Below are positions 55,660 through 64,000 of a DNA stretch of 64,000 nucleotides, in pieces. Within the stretch, counting starts at the first letter, position 1. Every line of letters starts with the position of its first letter. Under the pieces are notes generated by a model, which was given only the letters and a program-made list of their open reading frames with translations, did no database searches and was not told the origin of the DNA. The stretch is from Avena insularis (Eukaryota > Streptophyta > Magnoliopsida > Poales > Poaceae): positions 188,328,257-188,392,256 of the forward strand of contig CM042685.1 in NCBI GenBank assembly GCA_023614405.1, in the 5' to 3' direction. The position numbers and the translations under genes were made by a program.

Positions 55660-56674
55660 CCACTAAACCGGCTGCTCAGCGATATCGCTGGCAAGCAAAC
55701 GTTTACAAAATCAGGTGCAGTGTCCCTCCACATGGAGGAGACAACAGCATCCTGGAAGCCAAACTGAGCCAAAGCGTGGGCTAGCTTATTACAGTCACGC
55801 CGACAAGAGATAAACTCCGCAAAATCAAAATGTAAAACACGCAGGCTCCGAGCTTCACACATCAGGACTCTATTTTCAGACAGGTCGAGGACGCCGTCTG
55901 TGATAGACGCAACAAGGGTAGTGCAATCAGACTCAAATTGAACTTGGTGTATCCCCAGCTCAGCCGTGGCCTCCATTGCCACAATGCAAGCTTCAGCTTC
56001 ACCATGGAGAGCGCTCCTCAAGAAGGAAAGCTTCCCAGCACCTGGATAAATTCTCCCGTATCTGTACGAATGATATACCCATAGGCTCCACCTTTCAGCT
56101 CTGCCACAAATGAGGCATCGAAGTTAACCTTTACATGTCCTGGAGGGGGTAGCTTCCATTTCTCCAATGGCCTTGGTGCTTTGGTCACATTATCGGTGGC
56201 GGTACAGAACTCCTGATGGTGGCGCATGATAATCCTACACACCTCTTGTGACGATTTCCCACCCTCACCCGCATTCACCTTGTTCCTCTCCGTCCACCAG
56301 TCCCAGAGTAAGAGGACCACCAGGTTTTGTTGTTTCATTGGCATGGCGACGATTTTATCCATCACAGATTGAGCATCAACACACTCAAGCAGCTGCAGCC
56401 TCTCATTTTCCATGTTCAACTGCCGCTAGATATGTTTGACGAACTTGTAACGCAGGAAAATGTGGCCGCCGTCCTCGTCCAATCTGCAGCATACTGGACA
56501 CCTGGTGTCAAGCTCGATTCCCTTTCTCTGGATATTTTTCCTCGTAGGCAGGCTGTTCCTCGCCAAACGCCATAGGAAAATCAGAACCTTCCCCGGCAGC
56601 TTACTCTTTCATAGCCTCTGCCAGCTAGAGTGGACCTGCTCTTGTAGACTAGATGAGGATGCATCACGTTGCAT
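55660..56674 (-). pseudogene. LINE ORF2: zf-RVT remnant and RNase H domain
   Basis: After a decayed zf-RVT part, the frame at 56419-56018 includes LLLWDWWTERNKVNAGEGG and begins RNase H at VKVNFDASFV (first Asp). The frame at 56021-55560 continues with GEAEACIVAMEATAELGI (Glu), QFESDCTTLVASI (Asp) and CNKLAHALAQFGF. The real C-terminus is near 55660, before the poly-A run. The two frames overlap by four bases, showing a frameshift. Confidence 0.82.
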
Positions 56675-58620
56675 CTAGGAATCCCTCACATTGACGCCTA
56701 CCCGGTAGGCTGATTTGACAGTAAATAGGCCTTTCCCGTCGAAATGCCAAGCAATATTGTCCTCCATATCCGGCCTCAGTGGAATCGACAGAATGACTTC
56801 AGCATCAGCCGCATTAAAGTTGTCCCTCACCAGCTCCACATCCCAGCTCTCTATTATGGGATTTATAAGATCACTGACCGTGTTGATCAACGAGTGGCCT
56901 CTAACAGAGGACGGCCGACGTTTTGACCCTATCGGTATCCACGGGTCCTCCCAAGATCTGATATTGTCTCCATCCCCAACCCGCCAGATGACCCCCTCCC
57001 TGAAGATCTCGAGCCCTTTGAGGATACTCCTCCAAGTGTATGACATACCCGCCTGTGGCTTTGCTTCTAGGAGAGAGGACTATGGGAAATACTTCGCCTT
57101 CAAAACCGTAGTGCAGAGGGAGTTTGGGTTATGAACAATCCTCCAACATTGCCCAGCCATCATAGCGAGATTAAAGATGTAGATATCTCTAAACCCAAGG
57201 CCTCCATTCTCCTTCGCTCTAGTCATTTTCTCCCATCCCACCTAGTGGCACTTACTGTTCCCATCTTGATGGCTCCACCAATATCGACAAATCATTGTGC
57301 TTATTTCTTCACATAGCTTCTTTGTCAAGTCAAAGCACGACATTGCATAGGTGGGAATTGCTTGTGCGACAGCCTTAATGAGAATTTCCTTTCCTGCCTT
57401 GGAAAGTAGACGCTATTTCCAACCCTGAATGCACCACCAAATCTTCTCCTTTATGTATTCAAACTCCTTGCTCTTTGATCTGCCTAGGTGAACCGGCAAA
57501 CCAAGGTATATGTGGTTCTGTGACTCCCGCAGAATACCCATCGCATCCAAAACTGCACGTTTAGTTCGCAATCTAGTTCGCTTGCTGAAAAAAGCCGAGG
57601 ACTTGTCCTTGTTAATCTTCTGACTGGGAAGTGATTCATAAAGTGCCAAGATGTCATGTAGTTTTTGGGCGCAATGGGCCGTAGCCTTCATTACAATGAG
57701 CGAGTCATCCGCGAAGAACATATGATTAATCTTTGGTGCTTCCAGGCAAACCTTGACTCCTGGCATTGTCCCATCATCCACCGCAGGCTCAAGAAGCCGA
57801 GAAAAAGCCTTGACGCATATGATGAAGAGGTACGGAGAAAGATGATCGCCCTGCCGTAACCCTCGTTCTGGAGTGAAAGGGTCGAACAGATGACCGTTTA
57901 TCCTCACCCTATAGGATACAGACCGAACACGGTTCACAATCACCTGCACCCACTGGCCTGCGAACCCCATTCTGCTCAGCATATTCTCCAAAAATCCCCA
58001 CTCGACCTGATCGTAGGCTTTACTCATATCCAATTTAATCGCCACCAAACCATCTCGTCGTCCCTTTTTTGTGTGCAAAAGGTGGGTAATCTCATAGGCC
58101 AAAAGGACATTGTCCGTTATCATTTGTCTAGGGACAAACGCTGATTGTGGAGGTGAGATTATCTCTGGTAGAATCACCTTCAAATGGTTTGCAAGGACCT
58201 TGGAGATCAGCTTGTATAAGACATTACAAAGGCTGATAGGTCTATACTCCGTCAGTTTCTCCGGGTTTTTACTGTTGGTATCAAAACAATAGTAGTCTCA
58301 TTCCATCCTTACGGCATTACTCCTCCATTAAGGACATCCTATTAAACTTTGTCCCCCAAAACATGCCAGAATTTCTTATAGAACACCGCCGGCATGCCAT
58401 CAGGCCCCAGGGCTTTAAGATCCCCAATGGATTCAAGAGCCTCCTTGATATATTCCCTCGTCTATTGCTGATTCAGCCGTTCATTCATCTCATTAGTGAC
58501 CACTCGAGGGATATGTTGGAGGATCTCATCATTAACTTGCCCTGCAGAAGACATGAACAAACTTTTGTATGAATTAGTAATAAAAGGCCCTAACTCGTCT
58601 TCAGTCTCCACTACCCCTCC
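56675..58620 (-). pseudogene. LINE ORF2: reverse transcriptase and downstream region
   Basis: The frame at 58183-57413 has SPPQSAFVPRQMITDNVLLA, KLDMSKAYDQVEW, GLRQGDHLSPYLF and the catalytic FFADDSLIV (a FADD version of the YxDD box). Upstream pieces such as ALESIGDLKALGPDGMPAVF are also readable with frame breaks. Downstream, after further breaks, a frame at 57046-56675 has SYTWRSILKGLEIFREGVIW and WEDPWIP, typical of the connection before zf-RVT. Stops and frameshifts near 58290, 58350, 57410 and 57070 inactivate it. Confidence 0.88.
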
Positions 58621-58622
58621 CC
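58618..58622. other. Expected left target duplication of the Tekay-type element (TCCCC)
   Basis: TCCCC precedes the LTR terminus at 58623. Its partner would lie outside the window, so the duplication cannot be confirmed. Confidence 0.4.
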
Positions 58623-61600
58623 TGTTGTGACCTTGGATCAATAAAGATCCAAAGTCCCTATGATTTACATGCTAGTCCCTGGATCAATAGCTAGCACTCA
58701 CAGTCGATGAATATCATGTAAAACACAAAGTCATTATTACACGAAGAATTCAGAGTATGAATTTATTACAAATTTTCTTAGCATTAAGCTAGCTCAAATA
58801 ACAGCGGAAACATAAAGCAGCTTGAGTCCATCAACGCCCCAGGCTTGTCGAGTGTAGACTCGCGATCCCTACGCACCTTTCAATCTTCGGATTCTGCAGA
58901 TAAGACGTGCAGCCAACAAGTTGGGTCAATACTTTAAATGTATTGGCAAATTACACCAAGGAAGGAAAAAGACTAACTCTACATGCAAGGCTAGTTTAGG
59001 CTGTGGAGTTTATTTGCTCAAAGCTAGTTTTCTTAAGTATGGAAAAGAAGAGAGAATTTCCCTACTTTGTAAATATTTGATTAAGTAATATACGATCGAA
59101 TGGCATACGAGGATATTACTCACCAAGTGTCCAAACAACCTAACACTTGGATATTACTCACCAAGTTCCCAAAACCCTCCCAATAGCGATATGACTCACG
59201 CCTTGGGTTTTTAGAAAACCTTAAGTTTTGAAAGAGAGAGAGAGAGAGGAGGATCCTTCAGAGGCTCCATCCTTCAGATGCTCAAGTGTTCTTTTCCGTG
59301 AACTCGGCTGATCGATCAGATTGCAATATTCTCGAGAGTTTGTGCACTTTACCCACAATCCACGATCAAGTCCTTTTACAGACAAGACCATGGCGAGGCT
59401 TTTCCTTAGTAGCCCCTCTACCTTTTGGATCCAACCGTGCCAATAACCTCCAAATGTTGGTACCCCGGTGAGGTTTCCCACTAAGTACTAGGCCAAGACA
59501 GAGCCCATATGTATTGTGGCTGCATTGGAAGCTTCTGAATTCTGAAACATGGCAGACTTCTTTGATTCCTAGGCGGCCGTCCTCCACCAAAATCTCACTC
59601 GTTGTCCCGACAACCATTCCGCCCAGAAGAAAAACTTAGTTTTTTTCTGAAGTGGATTTGAGAAGAAAAGTTTGCTCAAGAGAGCCTTTATACTTAGAAA
59701 AATTCATTGTCTTTCGAACCCCCCAACGGTACTTTATATATATAGCATAGCAAGCAATACTTAGCAAAAACCGGGGTAACCTATTAGGAGGGGGAAAATG
59801 CTAAGTATAGAGCTACTCATGGCATACTACAAAATCATCGCACTTGCAAAATAATACTAAGAAAAAATCTACCAGAACATCCTACACATGCATACTACAG
59901 AATTTGAAGATCACATGCGTAGCATCAAAACCGGGACAAAATTATGAACAAGTGGTGTAACTTGCCTTGATCCGAGCAGTACTCTACACAATAGCACTCC
60001 TCAGCGCACTCCAAACAATCTAACGAAAACACAACATAGATCTAATCACAACTTGCACAAAATAATGCCATAGAGATGATATGCATGCATGCAACATAGT
60101 AAGTATGCAAGATTGTGTTCTAAATTGACCAAGGTAATCTCTTTGTATTGGTAATGTGTTGGGGATGTTATTAGTATTAATTTCCCACAGATTTTAATTA
60201 ATTTGGATCATTACTATAATTTATAGGCTCATAAGGAGATCCAACCATCTAATCAGCCCCGAATCAGATCTAAGGATCTTAAGCAAGGTTTTATAATTTT
60301 AGTCAGTAGGTATTGTAAAAACAAAGCCAACATAACAATAATCAACTAAAACGGAGTTCTAATTATTTTTCTAAGAATTAAATACTCCAATCTAGGGATT
60401 AAATCCTACACAGAAAATACTACTGCAAACTCGTAAAATTATTACAGATCTGTGTTCTACACAATTTTGTGAATCCAACGGTATATCATACGCAATTTTG
60501 GCCAATTGGTTGAATTTCTATGAATTTCGCAAGATTTAAATACAATCTACCAAATTAATCCTAACCCTAAGAGATTAGTGACAAGTGTCTCTTCCTGATT
60601 GGCCCCGGATAGATGATGCGGCGCTGACGTGGCGCGCTGACGCGGACTGCCACGCGCCGCAGCGTGATTCGATGGTACCCCTTTGCTTTAAAGGACCTAA
60701 TCTACGCTGTCCATCCTAGATCTAAGGGCTGAGAAAGAAAGACGGGCTCACCTTCCTCCCTGGCGGCGGCGACTGGCGACGGGTGGCATGGCGGTGGACG
60801 GTGACGGCATTTTGGTGTCCTCGGGGAAGGTGAGGTAGGCACGGATGATCACCTCCTCCTTACGGTCTCGATCGTGGCCTCGGATAGGGCCCTCTCCTCC
60901 TCGAGCGGTGGTGGCGACGACTTCCCTTCCGTGGCTCCGGTGAGAAATCGGGGGTGACACGCTGCGGTAGACATCGAATAAGAAGGGTGAGCTGAAGCTG
61001 TCGAGCGTGAGGATCATCGTAGGGCGGCTCGAGCTTGCGAGATCAGAGATGAGAGCTAGGGTTATTTTCGCAGGCTTGGAAATAGAGGAGGGGTCACGGC
61101 GGCGGTACTTATTAGCTGGCTGGGGGAGTCCGGTTGGATTCGGAGACGGGGAGGCGAGATTTTCCCGTGGCTAGCGGGGATTCTTTTCCAATTCATCGGG
61201 GGAGGGGGATGACAGGTGGGGTTGGGTGTCGCCGGGAGGCGTGGGCTGGTCTTTGAGGCTCATGGGTCATTTGTTGTGAGGGCTGGGCGCAAGGGTATTA
61301 GGGGACGCAAGCACGCTGGTGGGCTGACGCAGCCGGCCCAGCTAGGTTAGGCCGTTCTTTTTTTATTCTTTATCTTTTTCCATTTTTCTGTTTTGCTAAA
61401 TCTTCAATAACTTTTGCATAGCAAACTCAAATTCAGTGAAACTAGTTTCTAAATTTTTGTAAAAATGAGGTGGTCATCTTAGAACCAGAGAATATTATTT
61501 GTACTAGGTTTTGGTAAGGTCAAGCAAGATTACTCCTTCTTGCTCATATTGAGGGATTTTTTTAGGGTTTGGTGATAGGGTTTTTGATGTAAATTTAACT

Positions 61601-61672
61601 TTGTAGGATGCAAAGATGCAAGGATGATGCAAGCTTCTAGTAACATCTTAATATAAAATCTGGGATGTTACA
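58623..61672 (-). repeat. 3' LTR of the Tekay-type element
   Basis: On the minus strand it starts TGTAACATCCCAGATTTTA at 61672 and ends GGATCCAAGGTCACAACA-like at 58623 (TG..CA). It contains a GC-rich block at 60600-61340, a TATA box at 59733-59744 and an (AG)n run at 59233-59249. There is no coding sequence of note; the 89-codon minus frame at 60748-61017 is GC-driven. Confidence 0.75.
59733..59744 (-). promoter_or_regulatory. TATA box of the Tekay-type LTR
   Basis: The minus strand reads TATATATATAAAG, about 1.93 kb into the LTR. Confidence 0.5.
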
Positions 61673-61685
61673 AACCTACCTCCCT
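61673..61685 (-). promoter_or_regulatory. Polypurine tract of the Tekay-type element
   Basis: The minus strand reads AAGGGAGGTAGGT next to the LTR start TGTAACATC. Confidence 0.7.
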
Positions 61686-62491
61686 TAAGAAGAATCTCGT
61701 CCCCGAGATTCGGGTTGGCTAGCAAAAAGGTGTGGGTGTTCCGCCTTCAAATCTTCTTCACGTTCCCACGTGGCTTCTTCCTCGAAATGATGGTTCCATT
61801 GGACCTTGCAGAATCTGATAGTCTTGGTACGGGTAATCCTTTCGGCCGTTTCCAATATTTTGATGGGCTTTTCCTCATAAGTAAGGTCATTCTCCAATTG
61901 AACCTCATCTAGGGGAACTGTATCTCTTAGCGGTGTTTCGGCCATTTCCGGGTGGAACTTCTTTAGTTGTGACACATGAAACACATCATGAACAGTCAGT
62001 CCTTCTGGTAACTCCAACTGATAAGCAACTTCTCCTCTACGGGCCAGAAACTTATATGGTCCTTTGAATCGTGGGGCTAACTTACCCTTGATTCTAAACC
62101 TCTTAACTCCTCGCAGTGGTGAAACTCGGAGGTACACACGGTCCCCTATTTTATAAGTCGCATATCTGCGCTTGGAATCAGCATAGCTCTTTTGTCGAGA
62201 TTGGGATACCTTTAGCCTATCTTGAATCTGCCATACCTTTTCCTCGGCATCCTTGATCAATTCAGGCCCAAACAGACTGCGTTCCCCAACTCCACTCCAT
62301 AACAGCGGGGTTCTACACTTCCTGCCATATAGAACTTAAAACGGAGCCATCTTGATACTTGTCTGGTAGCTGCTGTTGTACGGGAACTCAGCATACGGTA
62401 AGTTATCATCCCAACTAGACCCATAGTCTAGTGTGCAAGCTCTCAGCATATCCTCCAGAATCTGGTTCACTCTTTCTGTTTGGCCATCTGT
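61685..62491 (-). pseudogene. Integrase C-part and chromodomain (Tekay-type)
   Basis: Reading downward, TDGQTERVNQILEDMLRAC and WDDNLPYAEFPYNSSYQ continue the integrase core. YKIGDRVYLRVSP, APRFKGPYKFLARRGEVAYQ and VHDVFHVSQLKKFHP (GPY/F module) follow, then a chromodomain-like end with FCKVQWNHHFEEEATWERE. A TAA stop near 62337 replaces a Glu codon in the APFEVLYG motif, and another TAA at 62489-62491 replaces Gln in HPQTDGQ. Confidence 0.87.
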
Positions 62492-62992
62492 TTAAGGGTG
62501 GAAAGCAATACTGAATTCTAGTCTGGTTCCAAGAGACTCATGTAACTGTCGCCAAAACTTTGAAGTGAACTGGGTGCCTCTGTCTGATACAATTCCCTTT
62601 GGAACACCATGCAGACTTACAATCCTTGACATATATATCTTGGCAAGCTTAGCACTTGTGTATGTGGTCTTAACGGGGATGAAGTGAGCCACTTTGGTAA
62701 AGTGGTCCACCACTACCCAGATAGAATCAAATCCTGAACGAGTCCGGGGCAATCCCGTGATAAAATCCATGCCTACCTTGTCCCACTTCCATTCGGGTAT
62801 GGGTAGTGGTTGCAGCAATCCGGACGGTTTCTGATGCTCGGCCTTAACTCTATTGCATACATCACACAGGGAAATATACTCGGCAATTTCTCTTTTCCAA
62901 TTATTCCACCAGAATCTATCCTTCACATCCATATACATCTTCGTGTTACCCGGATGAATTGAGTATGGTGAATCATGAGCCTCTTGTAAAAT
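62492..62992 (-). pseudogene. Integrase zinc finger and core (Tekay-type)
   Basis: HDSPYSIHPGNTKMY and CDVCNRVKAEH form the HHCC zinc finger. The catalytic core has DKVGMDFITGLP with the first Asp and GIVSDRGTQFTSKFW with the second. The frame is open from 62938 and is preceded by a TAG stop at about 62993-62995 that replaces Gln in the IRKQILQEAH-type connection. Confidence 0.88.
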
Positions 62993-64000
62993 CTACTTTC
63001 TGATATCGAAGTCATTGGGAACGCACAATCGCTTTCCATACCAAAGGGTTCCTTGTTCGTCTAGACAGAAGTCTTTTGCCTTCCCTTCACCTATTTTGAC
63101 TCTTATTTCATCCAACTCCTTATATCCCTTTTGTCCTTCCTTGATTCTCTCTTGAAGAGTAGGCACTATTTCCATAGTCGCTACGTGTCCTTTCGGAACT
63201 ATTTCTAGCCTGAGATCTTTAAACTGCTTGCATAAATCCTCTGGGAGTTCCCCTGCGGTAAGTCCATTCACATAAACTTTACTACTTAAGGCATCAGCTA
63301 CTACATTCGCCTTTCTGGGGTGGTACTGTAAATGCAAGTCATAATCCTTAATCAGTTCAAGCCATTTCCTTTGCCTCATATTCAACTCCTTTTGGGTGAA
63401 GATGTACTTCAAACTCTTATGGTCCGTGAACACATCACAATGTTTGCCCATGAGGTAGTGTCTCCATACCTTGAGTGCATGTACCATAGACGCAAGTTCC
63501 AAATCATGCGTGGGGTAGTTGTGTTCATGGTTCTTAAGTTGTTGAGAGGCATAGGATACCACCTTCCCATCTTGCATCAATACAATCCCAAGTACTTGCC
63601 GAGAAGCGTCACAATAGACTTGAAAATCCTTCTGGATATTAGGCAGACACAGAACTGGTGCCGTTACGAGGTGTTTCTTCAACTCTTGAAAGCTTGCTTC
63701 ACATGCCTCGGTCCATAGGAATTTCTTTTCCTTCTTCAACAATTCTGTCATGGGTTTTGCTATTTGGGAAAAGTTTTCAATGAACCTTCGGTAATATCCT
63801 GCGAGGCCCAAGAAACTCCTAATATCTCCCACATTCTTGGGTGACTCCCATTTTGTTATGGAAGCTACCTTAATAGGGTCTACGGCAACTCCTTTTGCCG
63901 ACAAAACATGACCAAGGAAACCCACTTCCTTTAACCAGAACTCGCATTTGCTGAATTTGGCATACAACTTGTGTTCCCTTAGCTTCTCCATAATTAGGCG
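62993..64000 (-). pseudogene. Reverse transcriptase C-part and RNase H (Tekay-type), runs off the edge
   Basis: An open frame of at least 332 codons holds [20 protein letters not shown] and [20 protein letters not shown] of the RT thumb and connection. RNase H follows with [38 protein letters not shown] and [12 protein letters not shown]. The polymerase YxDD box lies outside the window. Confidence 0.9.

Larger units (their letters stand above)
55633..58622 (-). mobile_element. LINE (non-LTR retrotransposon), 5' part cut off
   Basis: On the minus strand, reverse transcriptase, zf-RVT and RNase H coding regions are followed by CCGATTC and a run of ten A residues (plus-strand T-run 55633-55642), the usual LINE 3' end. 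The upstream end of the LINE coincides exactly with the LTR terminus at 58623. The LINE was therefore interrupted by the gypsy insertion, and its 5' part should lie beyond the right edge of the window. Confidence 0.85.
58623..64000 (-). mobile_element. Tekay/Del-type gypsy element, partial at right edge
   Basis: On the minus strand the element shows RT/RNase H (from the right edge to 62993), integrase (62992-62260), integrase C-terminus with chromodomain (to 61685), a polypurine tract and a 3050-bp 3' LTR (61672-58623). Large LTRs starting TGTAACATCCCA and the chromodomain integrase fit the Tekay/Del group. The 5' LTR, gag and protease lie outside. Three nonsense codons in pol show this copy is dead. 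Confidence 0.82.

Noticed and set aside
60748..61017. 89-codon minus ORF in the Tekay-type LTR
   Set aside because: It is a GC-driven frame inside the LTR; no domain or conserved start context.

Overview
The window is plant nuclear DNA, most likely from a Triticeae grass (wheat, Aegilops or barley group). This rests on the repeat families I recognise: a Sabrina/WHAM-like LTR, an Angela/BARE-type copia element, a Maximus/SIRE-like copia element, Stowaway MITEs, Helitrons, and Reina- and Tekay-type chromodomain gypsy elements. Only one host gene looks intact. No bacterial genes, CRISPR arrays, tRNA or rRNA genes were seen.

Layout. 1-2423: minus-strand Sabrina/WHAM-like retrotransposon fragment. 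2424-5600: intergenic DNA with RNase H and zf-RVT relics and small repeats. 6001-9651 (minus): a six-exon gene for a probable plastid-targeted metallophosphoesterase of 392 aa; every splice junction can be read, and a TATA box lies at 9872-9880. 10480-12474: three tandem copies of a ~490-bp unit between two copies of a 33-bp direct repeat. 12475-31691: a 5'-truncated SIRE/Maximus-like copia element. Its third ORF is split by a complete Angela-like copia element (16875-29076, target duplication GCATG). That element contains a Helitron (20158-23592), which itself holds a Stowaway MITE (21203-21324), so four insertion events are stacked.

31692-33426: a minus-strand copia LTR with its primer-binding site. 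33820-38420: a second Helitron 3' terminus followed by sequence with weak gene-like pieces on the minus strand. About 38880-39341: a plastid DNA insertion carrying ycf3 exon 2 and the domain V end of ycf3 intron 1. 39342-39691: a chromodomain gypsy relic. 43052-48493 (minus): a young, almost complete Reina-type gypsy element (target duplication GTACT, LTRs differing at three bases plus one indel). 51400-53650: a PIF/Harbinger transposon with 26-bp terminal inverted repeats and a broken transposase gene. 55633-58622 (minus): a LINE whose body is cut at 58622 by a Tekay/Del-type gypsy element. The 3.05-kb LTR (58623-61672) and part of pol of that gypsy element run off the right edge.

The window therefore shows one small gene island beside a densely nested repeat landscape. 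Relative insertion order can be read from target duplications and interrupted reading frames. Family names come from recalled sequence resemblance and were not checked by a search; structural claims (termini, duplications, splice sites, stops) were read directly.
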